Assembly (NCBI RefSeq): GCF_900239975.1
Contig: NZ_LS992154.1
Location: 558,001-622,000 of the forward strand
DNA length: 64,000 bases
DNA from: Chlamydia poikilotherma
GTDB taxonomy: Bacteria > Chlamydiota > Chlamydiia > Chlamydiales > Chlamydiaceae
Direction: 5' to 3'
Shown here: positions 22,160 to 31,876 of the stretch, piece by piece
Layout: each line of letters starts with the position of its first letter
How positions within the stretch are numbered: the stretch's first letter is position 1
Notes under the pieces: model-generated
The model's database searches: none
Seen by the model: only the letters and a program-made list of their open reading frames with translations
Told to the model about the DNA's origin: nothing
Made by a program: the position numbers and the translations under genes

Positions 22160-23022
22160 AAGAAAAGGTTGTTAATCAACCCTGGGAAGCCTTACTTCAT
22201 AATATTAATCAAGGGAAGATCTCTCATGCAATTTTATTGCACGGGAATTCGTTAACTTTGCTTTCACAATATGCATATAATTTAGCAGCGCATATTCTTC
22301 TTAAAGATACCCCTGAAGCACAATATAAGATTTCCCAACGAATCCATCCTGACATTCATGAATTTTTCCCCTCTGGGAAAGGAAGATTGCATTCTATAGA
22401 GATTCCTAGGGATATCAAAAAAGAGATAGGAATTCTTTCCTATGAAGGGTGTTATAAAATCTATATCATTCATGAAGTAGATCGCATGACTTTACCAGCG
22501 ATCTCTGTATTTTTAAAAGTACTTGAAGATGCACCTTCGCATAGCGTGATTTTACTCACATCTACAAAGCTACAGCGTATACCCGCTACGATTCTTTCTC
22601 GTAGCTTATCTATATACATTCAAGGTGACGAGGATATAGCTCCTAATAAAGATGATCTTGAATATCTCTTAAAATATGCTTCTGGAAAAATGAAAATCAC
22701 AGAAGTAGGACAAATAGTCAAAGGTAATGCTGATACAGATAAGCAAGTTCTTAGAGATAAAGCAAAATACCTTTTAGAAGTTCTTCTTAAGTTATTTAGA
22801 GATCGATTTATGCTTTCTTTAAATATTAGCGCAAGCGCAATGGCATATCCTAAATACGCTGAGGATATTCTTAATCTACCCATTCTACCTTTAGAAAAGG
22901 TGTTGATTATTGTGGAGAAAGCTTATCAAGCTTTAGATAACTCTTCATCAGCGACAAGTTGTATGGAATGGGTTGCCCTACAACTCGCATCACTGAATAA
23001 TCGTTTCAAAGGATTAACTTAA
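22150..23022 (+). CDS. holB: DNA polymerase III delta-prime subunit
   Basis: The 290-residue AAA+ clamp-loader-type protein has ISHAILLHG near the N-terminus, an RIHPDIHEF segment, [14 protein letters not shown] and [16 protein letters not shown] with the sensor region, the pattern of HolB. It lacks a normal Walker A, as expected for delta-prime. It starts inside the end of tmk, which is the usual tmk-holB order. Its TAA shares the TTAA at 23019-23022 with the stop of the convergent esterase gene. Role: part of the loader that places the beta clamp on DNA. Confidence 0.88.
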   Translation: MQIEEKVVNQPWEALLHNINQGKISHAILLHGNSLTLLSQYAYNLAAHILLKDTPEAQYKISQRIHPDIHEFFPSGKGRLHSIEIPRDIKKEIGILSYEGCYKIYIIHEVDRMTLPAISVFLKVLEDAPSHSVILLTSTKLQRIPATILSRSLSIYIQGDEDIAPNKDDLEYLLKYASGKMKITEVGQIVKGNADTDKQVLRDKAKYLLEVLLKLFRDRFMLSLNISASAMAYPKYAEDILNLPILPLEKVLIIVEKAYQALDNSSSATSCMEWVALQLASLNNRFKGLT

Positions 23023-23735
23023 AGCGTTGTCCATAGAGGAATAGTTTCTTGCATTCTTTGTAAAACAAGAGCGGGAATCTCATGACCTCCATTAAAAGAA
23101 ATGAACTCTCCCTGTAGACGTGAGGATAAGAGTTTATTTAATCTTTCACCATGATAATAGGGTAGAATGGTATCTTGATACCCATGACTTTGAATAAAGG
23201 GAACTTTAGCACAAAGATTCACATTATTTTCCCAACCCTTATCTAATAGTAAAGCTCCAGAATAAATTAAAACTCCTCTATAGGGAATTTTAGAAGATAG
23301 CACAAGATGTGTTGTCATCATAGCACCCTGACTGAATCCTCCAAGAATAACGTCATATCGAGGTCGATCCAACTCTTCAATAAGATTTTCTAAAGCTATT
23401 TTTGGTTTTTCAAAATCTATATTAAATAATGTTTGGTATTGCTGCTCTGTTTCTGGATTAATATCAGGATTCGAAATCAAACTTTGAAATAAAGGAACAT
23501 CTAAAGGAAACCATGCTCTTCCGCCACCAAATTCATAAGGAAGTTGTTCTATCCCGTGGGGAAATATCCATGTGGGGCGTACACCTTTGAAAGGGCATGC
23601 TGAAGGAAAAAACGCTAGGTTATCAGCATCTGCTCCATAACCATGACAAAAAATAATAACAGGATCATCGGGATCTCCAGGACATACTATGGCGTCTAAT
23701 CCAGCAAACTTACGACGAAAAAATGAATACTCCAT
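23019..23735 (-). CDS. Alpha/beta-hydrolase, carboxylesterase/phospholipase family
   Basis: The 238-residue protein matches the small carboxylesterase/lysophospholipase group of alpha/beta hydrolases. It has an oxyanion-side CHGYGADADNLAFF, the nucleophile elbow GGFSQGAMMT with its catalytic Ser, a QSHGYQDTILPY segment carrying the acidic residue, and a late His in FNGGHEIP. There is no signal peptide, so it is probably cytosolic. Substrate unknown; short acyl esters or lysophospholipids are the family norm. ATG 23735 is preferred over an upstream TTG. It is convergent with holB, with the two stop codons sharing a TTAA. Confidence 0.82.
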   Translation of the reverse strand: MEYSFFRRKFAGLDAIVCPGDPDDPVIIFCHGYGADADNLAFFPSACPFKGVRPTWIFPHGIEQLPYEFGGGRAWFPLDVPLFQSLISNPDINPETEQQYQTLFNIDFEKPKIALENLIEELDRPRYDVILGGFSQGAMMTTHLVLSSKIPYRGVLIYSGALLLDKGWENNVNLCAKVPFIQSHGYQDTILPYYHGERLNKLLSSRLQGEFISFNGGHEIPALVLQRMQETIPLWTTL

Positions 23736-24051
23736 GAATGCTCTCAAAGGTGATTTTTTGTGAAATTTTAGATGAAGTTAGTCGGATTGATTTTAGAGAT
23801 CAAGACTTTCTTATAAGTCAGTAAGTATAAAAAAATTAGAAATTTTCTTCCATAAACGAAATGATTAATCTCATTTATATTAAATAACTTTAACCTTCTT
23901 TATAAAATAGAAGCTGTATTTAAAAAACTTGGATTTAGAAATATGCCTATGATAAAGTCTCTTCAGGAAAATATTAAACCAGCTTTTTACTAAGATAATC
24001 GTTTAATTTTCGCTTAATAAAGTACTAAGAGTGATTAATTCTGGAGCTTTT
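23736..24051. other. Intergenic region between divergent genes
   Basis: About 316 AT-rich bases separate the esterase and tsaC genes, which are transcribed away from each other, so promoters for both must be here. I see no gene, tRNA or strong hairpin, and no convincing -35/-10 pair. Confidence 0.5.
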
Positions 24052-24915
24052 ATGTCCGTTACTGATCCAGATTTTTGTTTGAACCAAGCTTCAGATTATT
24101 TACATCAGGGAAAGATTGTAGCCTTCCCTACAGATACTGTCTATGGTTTGGCCGTAGCATTAAATTCTCTAAATGCAGAAGAACATATTTATTCTCTAAA
24201 ACATAGGGATAAAGGAAAATCTTTAGTCATTTATGTAAACACACTTGAAGATATTGAAAAACTCTCAGGTTATCCTTTATCTTCGCAAGCGATCAAACTT
24301 GCTCAAGAGTTCCTTCCAGGACCTTTAACTTTACTTGTGGATCATAGAAATTCTCGATTTCCTCAAGAAAAATTGGGATTTAGGATTCTCGCTCTTCCTA
24401 TAATAAATAGATTGATTGATCTATCAGGTCCTTTACTTGGAACCTCTGCAAATATTTCCAATTTTCCCCCAGCAATAATTTCTGATGAAGTTATCGACGA
24501 TTTTCCAAATGAAGATATTTTTATTATTCCTGGCCAATGTTTCTATGGATTGGAATCGACAGTAGTATCTACGGATCCATTAAAGATATATCGTGAGGGA
24601 GTAATCTCTCGTGATACCATCGAAAAGGTTATGGGGAAAAGTATAGAATCGTGCTTGGCTCACCATACATTTTCTCAACATGTTACAATTTATACTGTAA
24701 GGGATGATAAGGCATTAAAAGAGTTTCTTCAACTCCACTCGAATTTTCAAGGTCTTATTTGTGAAGATCCTCAATCATGTAATTTTTATCCTACCTTGCG
24801 AAAAGCATTGAGATCTTCGAAACCAGAAGTTGTATTTGTTTATAATCAACACACATCTTTATACCCCGAACTTATTTCTTATTTAGCACCTTATACCTAT
24901 ACGCATCCCAGGTGA
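24052..24915 (+). CDS. tsaC: Threonylcarbamoyl-AMP synthase (TsaC/Sua5)
   Basis: The 287-residue protein begins with the YrdC domain: IVAFPTDTVYGLA, LKHRDKGKSLVIYV and FLPGPLTLLV, all strongly conserved. A C-terminal extension makes it longer than plain TsaC, so it is Sua5-like. The enzyme makes threonylcarbamoyl-AMP from threonine, bicarbonate and ATP for the t6A modification of tRNA. The partner TsaD is also in this window (54105-55139). ATG 24052 follows GGAG; the upstream GTG at 24031 lacks support. The stop lies just before the dipeptidase start, so they are likely one transcript. Confidence 0.92.
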   Translation: MSVTDPDFCLNQASDYLHQGKIVAFPTDTVYGLAVALNSLNAEEHIYSLKHRDKGKSLVIYVNTLEDIEKLSGYPLSSQAIKLAQEFLPGPLTLLVDHRNSRFPQEKLGFRILALPIINRLIDLSGPLLGTSANISNFPPAIISDEVIDDFPNEDIFIIPGQCFYGLESTVVSTDPLKIYREGVISRDTIEKVMGKSIESCLAHHTFSQHVTIYTVRDDKALKEFLQLHSNFQGLICEDPQSCNFYPTLRKALRSSKPEVVFVYNQHTSLYPELISYLAPYTYTHPR

Positions 24916-24920
24916 ATTTC

Positions 24921-25895
24921 ATGATCATAGATATGCACTGCGACCTTCTTTCTCATGAAACTTTTTCTGATCAAGATCCCTTTGTTCGCTGTTCCCCTAG
25001 TCAACTACTTTCTGGGGGAGTTAATAAACAAGTGTGCGCTATATTTACTGAACATAGTGAAAGCTCTCCGAGTGCTGATAAACAAAATCAATTATTTTTC
25101 AGCCTTCCAGAATCAGATAAACATATCCAACTCATCTCCTTTGATTCCGACATTTTAGATAAAGACAACAATAAAAACTCTCTCTCACTTGTTCGTAGTA
25201 TAGAAAATGCCTCTGGATTAGGTTCCGATTACGAAAATCTTAGGGAACTTTTGAATAAGCTAATTGATCTATTTTCTATGGGACCCATTGCTTATTTAGG
25301 TATCGTCTGGAATGGAAGAAATCGTTTTGGAGGTGGTGTTTTTGATCCCCATAAACTGACTACCGACGGTAAACGTTTATTAGAGGTTATGGAACAACTA
25401 GCTATTCCCATAGATCTCAGCCATTGTTGTGATAGGCTTTCCGATGATATTCTAGATTATACTCTAGATAAATTGCCTACTATGCAGGTTCTCGCTAGTC
25501 ATTCCAACTTTCGAGAAGTTCAAAACATCCCCAGGAACCTTACCAGTGCTCATGCAAAAGAAATTGCATCTAGAGGCGGGGTAATTGGTTTAAACATCGT
25601 GAACTACTTCGTGGGATCATCTTTAAAAGATTTGCAAAAGCATATTCACCATGCTGAAAAAATTGGGATCTTGGATAAACTTGTCCTAGGGACAGACTTT
25701 TTCTATTCTGATGAACAAAAGAAGTTTTTCCCTGAATGTTCTACAGCTAAAGATCACCCGAACATTCATAATATTCTACGAGATAGTTTGCGTACAGAAG
25801 ATTCGGAAAATATACTTTGGCGATCTGCTCAGATATTTTTAGATCAAACACTACGTCGTCAACGAGGAAGAAAAAAAATCCGTTTAGATATATAA
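24921..25895 (+). CDS. Membrane (renal-type) dipeptidase, M19 family
   Basis: The 324-residue protein has the M19 zinc-site pattern: MHCDLL at the N-terminus (HxD), SIENA with the bridging Glu, DLSHC with a metal His, ASHSNF with the second His, and LGTDF near the end. M19 enzymes cleave dipeptides, including those with D-residues at the C-terminal side. In Chlamydia this could feed on host peptides or on wall-derived peptides. No signal peptide is visible. ATG 24921 has AGGTG six bases upstream, better than GTG 24912. Confidence 0.88.
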   Translation: MIIDMHCDLLSHETFSDQDPFVRCSPSQLLSGGVNKQVCAIFTEHSESSPSADKQNQLFFSLPESDKHIQLISFDSDILDKDNNKNSLSLVRSIENASGLGSDYENLRELLNKLIDLFSMGPIAYLGIVWNGRNRFGGGVFDPHKLTTDGKRLLEVMEQLAIPIDLSHCCDRLSDDILDYTLDKLPTMQVLASHSNFREVQNIPRNLTSAHAKEIASRGGVIGLNIVNYFVGSSLKDLQKHIHHAEKIGILDKLVLGTDFFYSDEQKKFFPECSTAKDHPNIHNILRDSLRTEDSENILWRSAQIFLDQTLRRQRGRKKIRLDI

Positions 25896-25928
25896 AAAAG
25901 CCCGAAGGGCATACTTCGAGCTTTTCTT
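25895..25928. terminator. Bidirectional terminator
   Basis: An imperfect hairpin of about 11 pairs (25896-25907 with 25914-25925, one mismatch) flanked by A-run and T-run lies between the convergent dipeptidase and IncA-like genes. Confidence 0.7.
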
Positions 25929-25947
25929 AAGATAGTGCCTAAGAAGA

Positions 25948-27048
25948 TCAATCTTGTGAGTCTTCTTCAGTTTCTTCTGTCTCATTATTTTGTTGGTTCC
26001 TTTCGTCAGAAGAATGATCGGTTGAAGACGAACTTTCAGAAGTAACTGCTTCAGATGATGAACTATTTTTTGTCTTCTTCTTTTCCCACCAGCTATTAAG
26101 ACGACTGCGTACAGTTGGGCTACTACCAGCAGCATTTAACGAAAGATTAGAGCTACCTCTTCTTACTGGGGTAGGAGCTAGCATTTGTTCGGCTCTATTT
26201 AATTGTTGCTGTATTTGATCAATTGTTGATTTAGCTGCATCTAATTCTGCTGTTTTTTCTAATAATAGACGACGGGATCTAGCAATTTCTGTATCAAAAT
26301 CACAATTCAATCTCTCTATCATGCTGTGTTGGTTTGCAACAACTCTAGAGAGATCTTCGTTAAGATTAGCTATACGAGCTGCTTTTTTTTGGGTATCCGC
26401 AACCAGATCTCTAATCCTATCTTCAAGTTGCTGTACTTTAACTTTTTCATTAGCCAATTCAACCTGAAGCACTTGAATTTGTTGTTCTTGTTGCTGAATG
26501 GTAGTTTCAGCTTCTTGTAGACGTGTCTGAGGTAGAGTATTTTCTTCGTTAGCCCGCCTTAACCCTTCTTCAGCGTGCTGTAAACGTAATTGTAGGTCAA
26601 CACCAGTTTGTTTTTCTATTTCAAGTTCTCCGGAAACTTCTGCAAGCTGTCTTTGAGATTCATCTAGTTCTGTTTGTAGACGAGAGATCTCTGCTATTTT
26701 CTGTTCGACGACTCCCCTAGTTCTTATAATTTCGCTAGCCAGCACATCTTCTTCTTCATGGGGTGAATAGGGCTTTTTAAGAATACGCATGGCTATCCCA
26801 AAGGAGATCAAACTTGTGCCTAAGGCAAGAACTGTGGCTCCCAAAGCAATAGAGAATGCAGAAGGTAAACTAGCAATCGTAAGAGTTAAAAGTAAGATCC
26901 CGGATATAACTAAAATAACCCCCACAGCAATAAGAGTGATACTCACAATCTTACGACTGATATGAGAATTCTGACAGACCCGCTTTAATACGGAAACCTT
27001 TTCTATTGCCTCTTCGTGAGAGGAGGAACGTGATATAGGAGAAGTCAT
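25948..27048 (-). CDS. IncA-like inclusion membrane protein with long coiled coil
   Basis: The 366-residue product has a polar N-terminus, the bilobed hydrophobic domain (about residues 34-58 and 62-87), and a long heptad-rich coiled coil (about 105-300). It ends in a Ser/Glu/Asp-rich acidic tail. This is the layout of IncA, the type III secreted inclusion-membrane protein whose SNARE-like coiled coils act in inclusion fusion in other species. Overall identity to IncA cannot be tested here, so I give no symbol. It is followed on the same strand, upstream, by a second coiled-coil Inc-like gene (27170-28291), with a 121-base gap. The function is inferred from architecture. Confidence 0.72.
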   Translation of the reverse strand: MTSPISRSSSHEEAIEKVSVLKRVCQNSHISRKIVSITLIAVGVILVISGILLLTLTIASLPSAFSIALGATVLALGTSLISFGIAMRILKKPYSPHEEEDVLASEIIRTRGVVEQKIAEISRLQTELDESQRQLAEVSGELEIEKQTGVDLQLRLQHAEEGLRRANEENTLPQTRLQEAETTIQQQEQQIQVLQVELANEKVKVQQLEDRIRDLVADTQKKAARIANLNEDLSRVVANQHSMIERLNCDFDTEIARSRRLLLEKTAELDAAKSTIDQIQQQLNRAEQMLAPTPVRRGSSNLSLNAAGSSPTVRSRLNSWWEKKKTKNSSSSEAVTSESSSSTDHSSDERNQQNNETEETEEDSQD

Positions 27049-27169
27049 AATTGAAACTATTTAAAATAATAAAATCGATGAAAATTTTAACAAATATGTT
27101 ATTAATTTTCAGTATATAATAAAGCTTTTAATTCTTTAAACCCAAAGGGTTATTAAGATTTCTTTGCAA

Positions 27170-28291
27170 TTAAACACTATTGCGTCGGTGCGATTCCGTG
27201 ACAGGGAATTCTTCTTCGGCATCTTCAAAATCAGCATCAGATTCATCGTCATCACTTGCAGAAGTTGGGAGAGTAATAGCTAGTAAAGTGCCAGGAGTGC
27301 TTCCTTCTGGTCCTGGAAGAGGAGCAGTGGTTTCTTGCATACCAGGTAGGAAAGAACCTAAAAATTGCGATGTGGATGAAATGGATGAAGAAATTGTACC
27401 TAACCATGACGAGGTTATAGGAGCCGGGGCCGGGGGAATCGATTTCTCTAGTTCTAAACTGGAAATTCGATTTTTATAGTGGGTAATTTGAGCATTTTTT
27501 GAAGTGATTTCAGTATTCAGGTTTAAATTTCTAGTATTGACTTCCTGAAGATTACGCTCTAATAGGGTTGAGCGCGATACCGCACTTTCTAAACTTTTTT
27601 CGAATATCGTTCTTTCGGTTTTTCTTAACTTGTGTTCATATTGCGTTAAATACAGATGGGTGACTCCCTGAGCGCTTAAACTAAAGGCTCGGATATCTTG
27701 AAGACCTCCAATAAATAGGGCAGCTCCTGTAATACCTAGGCCTAAACTAATTCCAGGACGGAACCAGGAAGTTATTAAAAGCTCTGAAATAACAGCGCTG
27801 ACTATGCAACCTATGCCGAGAATAATTTCAATCAGGGCGATTAATGTTCTAGTTTTTCCCATACAATGGACCCTACCATAGGTTAACACATCTAATGAGG
27901 AGGGGAAGAGTATAGATAAAACGGGTGCGGTATTCTTTTCTTTTGGAATGGGTAGACCTTGATCTCTAAGAGAACTTTTTATTTCCAGGTAGTTCTTTCT
28001 CCAAATGGCGTTTTGGAAATAGACAACCCTGAGACAGTAGGCAATAACCGCAGAGCCTATAACGATTGCGGAAACCCCTAGAGAAATACTTAAAGCTGAG
28101 GGGAGTCCTAAAGGAAGGATTAATACGCATACCCCAACAAGAAGTAGGATAATACCTAGAGCAAAAGCGCCGACAACAGCTAGAAAAGTCTGCCTTTCAT
28201 TTTTAATGAAGTTTCGGTTATTGGCCAAAATAGAAATATTTCTTACTTGATTTTCTGAATTTTTAATTTGAATCTCATCGGGAATAGCCAT
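27170..28291 (-). CDS. Inc-like protein with two bilobed membrane domains and coiled coil
   Basis: The 373-residue product has two bilobed hydrophobic domains, at about residues 35-90 and 142-205. A short coiled coil follows (about 215-290, LELEKS at its end), then a Pro/Ser-rich linker and a strongly acidic tail (DDDESDADFEDAEEE). Two membrane hairpins are unusual, because most Incs have one. It lies directly upstream of the IncA-like gene in the same direction and shares its acidic ending. Probably an inclusion membrane protein; the function is unknown. Confidence 0.65.
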   Translation of the reverse strand: MAIPDEIQIKNSENQVRNISILANNRNFIKNERQTFLAVVGAFALGIILLLVGVCVLILPLGLPSALSISLGVSAIVIGSAVIAYCLRVVYFQNAIWRKNYLEIKSSLRDQGLPIPKEKNTAPVLSILFPSSLDVLTYGRVHCMGKTRTLIALIEIILGIGCIVSAVISELLITSWFRPGISLGLGITGAALFIGGLQDIRAFSLSAQGVTHLYLTQYEHKLRKTERTIFEKSLESAVSRSTLLERNLQEVNTRNLNLNTEITSKNAQITHYKNRISSLELEKSIPPAPAPITSSWLGTISSSISSTSQFLGSFLPGMQETTAPLPGPEGSTPGTLLAITLPTSASDDDESDADFEDAEEEFPVTESHRRNSV

Positions 28292-28448
28292 AAAACTAAC
28301 AAAAAAACTTTCTTAAAAGAAATATGCTACCATCTGATTATAAATCGTGCAAATCTAATTTTGTTTTAAAAACCCGAAGTTAGTTTGCATTATTATTACA
28401 ATATAACGAAGCGTATATAATACTATTTTTTTGAAAAAATTGAGAAAT

Positions 28449-28483
28449 GAGAGTGGCTCCACCTGCTTGTGGAGCGGGCTCTC
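28449..28483 (-). terminator. Terminator of the LOG-family gene
   Basis: A strong hairpin has an inner 7-bp GC-rich stem (GCTCCAC with GTGGAGC) and an outer 5-bp stem (28449-28453 with 28479-28483). On the minus strand it is followed by a T-rich stretch. It starts 10 bases after the stop codon. Confidence 0.75.
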
Positions 28484-28492
28484 AAATTTTGA

Positions 28493-29185
28493 TTAATTAG
28501 AAGAAAAGCTACAAGACTGGTTCTTGTAATGAGATTGAATAATTTCTACAGCATCTTCTGATGAATCAACTAGGTATAAATTTTTTGGACATGTATGAGT
28601 ATAGTGTAAATTTTTTATCCACTCTACTAATGGCCCCCAAAACTGTGTACCTACAAGGACAACTGGGTTTGGCACCTCTTGATATCTAAAGTTATCTAAA
28701 GCAAAGAAGACCTCATCTACCGTACCTAGCCCCCCAGGAAACACGATGCAACCTGAAGAATTGCCGATCATGCCTTGTAGACGGTGGGAAATATGGGAAA
28801 CCTGACAATAATTTCCTTGAGGTATATGATCATTCAAATCCTCACCTTTTAAGATGAATCCTAAAGATGTTCCTCCAGCCTGTGCAGCTCCAGAGTTAGC
28901 CGCTTCCATAATTCCAGGACCGGATCCTGTAACTACGGAATAACCGTTCTTAGCTAACAAATCCCCTGTATTTTGAGCCTTTTTATAATTTTCATGGTTA
29001 GTATAACATCCTCCTGCCACAACTACCCAAGGACCATGATCTTGATGGAATTGAGTTGAACAAACGATCTGTTCACAATCATGAATAGGCTTAGCTTCCC
29101 AATCCTGAGAAGATGCTACTGATGCGGGGATACACATCAATAGTGCAAAATAAATAAAGCGCGTTTTACAAGAAATTGATTTCAT
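28493..29185 (-). CDS. LOG-family nucleotide phosphoribohydrolase with signal peptide
   Basis: The 230-residue protein carries the LOG (lysine-decarboxylase-like) signature PGGLGTVDE at about residue 147, together with GSGPGIMEAAN. LOG enzymes split nucleoside 5'-monophosphates, such as AMP, into base and ribose 5-phosphate. Unusually it begins with a signal peptide (MKSISCKTRFIYFALL, cleavage likely after SVASS), so it should act in the periplasm or beyond. It has several cysteines outside the leader, consistent with export. ATG 29185 is chosen over TTG 29191. No neighbour shares its pathway, except that an exported SurE nucleotidase lies 3 kb away. Confidence 0.82.
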   Translation of the reverse strand: MKSISCKTRFIYFALLMCIPASVASSQDWEAKPIHDCEQIVCSTQFHQDHGPWVVVAGGCYTNHENYKKAQNTGDLLAKNGYSVVTGSGPGIMEAANSGAAQAGGTSLGFILKGEDLNDHIPQGNYCQVSHISHRLQGMIGNSSGCIVFPGGLGTVDEVFFALDNFRYQEVPNPVVLVGTQFWGPLVEWIKNLHYTHTCPKNLYLVDSSEDAVEIIQSHYKNQSCSFSSN

Positions 29186-29402
29186 AAACAAACTTAAACT
29201 TAATATACAAAGCTAACTATTTTAGTGATTTAAGCATATAAAAGTCTATGTGCAAGACAGTATTTTATAAAGTTTACACAATTTTAATTATAAGATAGCG
29301 TGTATGTCACATTCCTATTTCAGGTGTATAGTGAATCGTGAATCAGAGATATTTTTAGAGAATTTATTAACTAAATAATTTAAGAATTAAAAAGTTTTTA
29401 TT

Positions 29403-30293
29403 ATGCAAATGAAATATTTTAACCAGTTATTAAACATGAAATATGCCTTATTTTCGGCAATATTTCTATCCACGACCACAGTATTTGCTTTGACATTCCC
29501 TGAAATTTCATCAGCATTTTCTGAAAAGGGATTGATAACACTATGGATTGGGGGATTTGCTTTCTTTTGTGCCAGAACAGTAGGAATCTTAATAAACCAG
29601 ATCATCGATTACAACATAGACAAAAAAAACCCTAGAACCTCTTTTAGGGTATTACCTGCAAAAAAACTCTCATTCAACTTTGTTTCATTAGTTACAGCTA
29701 TCGCTTTGTTCTTCTTTGTCATTCTATGTATGTTTTTAAATAAGGAATGTACGTGGTTAGCTTTAATATCTACGATTCTTATGGTTGTTTATGCTTATGC
29801 AAAACGTGTTACTTACTTATGTCATTGGATGCTGGGATTAATTTATTATCTGGCAATTCTTATGAATTTTTATGCCCTATCTTCAGGCCCTCTTTCTTTA
29901 AAGATGTTTGCCATAGTTTCTTTATGGGGAATAACAGCAGCCATGATTATTGCTGCTAATGATATTATTTATGCGATTCAGGATTTGGATTTCGATAGAG
30001 AAGAAAAGCTTTACAGCATTCCTGCATGTTTTGGAAAAGAAAAGGCAGTCCGCATTGCTTCAGTATGCTTAGTAATTAGCTTAGCATCCTATATAGCAAT
30101 GTCTTTGCTTGCATCTTTCACTAAATTAGGTCTTGTATTATCTCTTTTCCCAGCCCTGGTCATTTGTAAAACCATTAAAAACTATCATGAAATGCACAAG
30201 AATAAAGCTAATCCTGAAAGATGTTTCTTTAGGGGAAATATTTACCTTGCTTTATCCTTTTTCTTGGTCATGGTAAGTTTATTACTTTCGTAA
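29403..30293 (+). CDS. ubiA: UbiA-family polyprenyltransferase (menaquinone pathway)
   Basis: The 296-residue membrane protein has about eight helices and both Asp-rich sites of the UbiA family: NQIIDYNIDKKN near residue 65 and DLDFDREEKLYSIP near residue 200. These bind the prenyl diphosphate through Mg2+. Chlamydia makes menaquinone by the futalosine route, so the likely job is the MqnP-type prenylation step rather than ubiquinone synthesis. UbiX follows 15 bases later in the same operon, which fits that pathway. The symbol follows the family name. Confidence 0.88.
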   Translation: MQMKYFNQLLNMKYALFSAIFLSTTTVFALTFPEISSAFSEKGLITLWIGGFAFFCARTVGILINQIIDYNIDKKNPRTSFRVLPAKKLSFNFVSLVTAIALFFFVILCMFLNKECTWLALISTILMVVYAYAKRVTYLCHWMLGLIYYLAILMNFYALSSGPLSLKMFAIVSLWGITAAMIIAANDIIYAIQDLDFDREEKLYSIPACFGKEKAVRIASVCLVISLASYIAMSLLASFTKLGLVLSLFPALVICKTIKNYHEMHKNKANPERCFFRGNIYLALSFFLVMVSLLLS

Positions 30294-30308
30294 TGTTAAT
30301 GGATACGC

Positions 30309-30887
30309 ATGAAACGTTATATTGTAGGTATCTCCGGAGCTTCTGGAATAATCTTAGCTGTAAAGCTGATAGAAGAACTATCCAAAATGCAACACAATGT
30401 CGAGGTGATTCTTTCCGCGGCTGCTATGAAAACACTTTATTACGAACTTGATGCTTCTTCTTTGCTTTCTTTAATTCCTGAAGAAAATCATTCCTATATT
30501 CATCAACACAATATCAAATCTATAGAGAACAAATTAGCTTCAGGATCTTATCGTGTGGATGGTACTGTTATAGTTCCTTGTAGCATGGCGACAGTTGCAG
30601 CTCTTTCTGTGGGATTAGGAGATAATCTATTAAGAAGAGTAGCTGATGTCGCTCTAAAAGAACGTAGGAAATTGATCTTAGTTCCCAGAGAAAGTCCCTT
30701 ACATGCAATTCATTTAGAAAACTTACTCAAATTATCTCAAAATGGAGCCGTTATTCTTCCTCCTATGCCCATGTGGTACTTCAAACCACAAACAGTCGAG
30801 GATATTACTAATGATATTGTTGGGAAAATTCTATCTCTACTAGATGTAAAAACCGACTTAGAAAAAGTTTGGGTGAATCCTGCTTAA
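30309..30887 (+). CDS. ubiX: Flavin prenyltransferase UbiX
   Basis: The 192-residue protein has the N-terminal GISGASG FMN-binding loop, VPCSMATVAALSVGLGDNLLRR, and RRKLILVPRESPLH, which are typical of UbiX/PadI. The enzyme joins a dimethylallyl group to FMN to make the prenyl-FMN cofactor of UbiD decarboxylases, one of which acts in menaquinone synthesis. It is coupled to ubiA. The stop overlaps the end of the convergent yitT-type gene by four bases. Confidence 0.92.
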   Translation: MKRYIVGISGASGIILAVKLIEELSKMQHNVEVILSAAAMKTLYYELDASSLLSLIPEENHSYIHQHNIKSIENKLASGSYRVDGTVIVPCSMATVAALSVGLGDNLLRRVADVALKERRKLILVPRESPLHAIHLENLLKLSQNGAVILPPMPMWYFKPQTVEDITNDIVGKILSLLDVKTDLEKVWVNPA

Positions 30888-31777
30888 TTCGTGCGTTTAC
30901 CATTAATTACTTCATGAAGATTTTCAATCGCAATAAATGCATAGGGATCTTCCCTGTGGACGATTTCTTTAAGTTGCGAAAGCTGTAAGCGTTCTACAAC
31001 AATATAAAGAACATTTCTAGGTTCCCCAGAATATCCACCTTCAGCATGGATATAAGTAAGACCAACACCCAAGTTTTCTATTAGAATACGGCCTAATTTT
31101 CTTGGAGAAGAGGTGATGATAGTGACAGACTTTGTATCTTCAAGTCCCAAAATCACCATATCCATAACCTTCGTTGCAATGCCATAAGTTAAGAATGAGA
31201 CGAATGCTGTGTGCCAATTTTGATAAACAATTCCGGCTAATGCAAAGATGAAAAAATTCGCAAAGAGGATAACTTGACCAACAGTATAACCTCTTTTTTT
31301 ATTGATGATAATACCTAAAATCTCAGTGCCATCTGTAGATCCTCCATGACGGATAATCAAACCACAACCCACACCAATAATAGCCCCGCCAAAAACTACG
31401 GTTTCCATCTCGGATCCCTTGAAAACTATAGGATTGAAACCAAACCATAGAGGGAGGGAGTCAATAAGCCATAGGGCACAAGAAAAGATGATTACGGCAG
31501 TCATCATCTGGATTACAAAATATTTACCAATTTGTTTAAAAGCCAGGATAACAAAAGGTAGGTTAAACAATATCAAACAGAAGGGAAGGTACTTGTGACC
31601 AAAAAAATGGGAGGCAATAAGAGATAAACCTACAATACCGCCGTCGATAAGTTCATTAGGAACTAAGACCATTTGAACGCCACAAGCAGCAAGAACCCCC
31701 CCAAGAATAAACCAACTAAGGGTCTTGGAAAAGTACAGAGGAAAGCTAAACTTCGTTAAACGAGTTCCATGGGGCAT
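30884..31777 (-). CDS. YitT-family membrane protein (DUF2179)
   Basis: The 297-residue protein has about five or six membrane helices and a C-terminal cytosolic DUF2179 domain (GGYSGEPRNVLYIVVERLQ, then KEIVHREDPYAFIAI), the layout of the YitT family, whose function is unknown. ATG 31777 has AGAGG six bases upstream; any longer reading would run into the tRNA-Asp gene. It lies just downstream of tRNA-Val and tRNA-Asp on the same strand and may share their transcript. Confidence 0.85.
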   Translation of the reverse strand: MPHGTRLTKFSFPLYFSKTLSWFILGGVLAACGVQMVLVPNELIDGGIVGLSLIASHFFGHKYLPFCLILFNLPFVILAFKQIGKYFVIQMMTAVIIFSCALWLIDSLPLWFGFNPIVFKGSEMETVVFGGAIIGVGCGLIIRHGGSTDGTEILGIIINKKRGYTVGQVILFANFFIFALAGIVYQNWHTAFVSFLTYGIATKVMDMVILGLEDTKSVTIITSSPRKLGRILIENLGVGLTYIHAEGGYSGEPRNVLYIVVERLQLSQLKEIVHREDPYAFIAIENLHEVINGKRTN

Positions 31778-31799
31778 TTTCAACCTCTGATTGAATGTT

Positions 31800-31873
31800 C
31801 GCGAGAGACGGGGCTTGAACCCGCAACTTCCGCCTTGACAGGGCGGTGCTCTAACCAATTGAACTACTCCCGC
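31800..31873 (-). tRNA. tRNA-Asp (GTC)
   Basis: The 74-nt gene folds into a full cloverleaf with acceptor GCGGGAG/CTCTCGC, anticodon loop CTGTCAA (anticodon GTC), T-loop TTCAAGC and discriminator G. It is four bases after tRNA-Val in the direction of transcription. Confidence 0.95.
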
Positions 31874-31876
31874 AAA

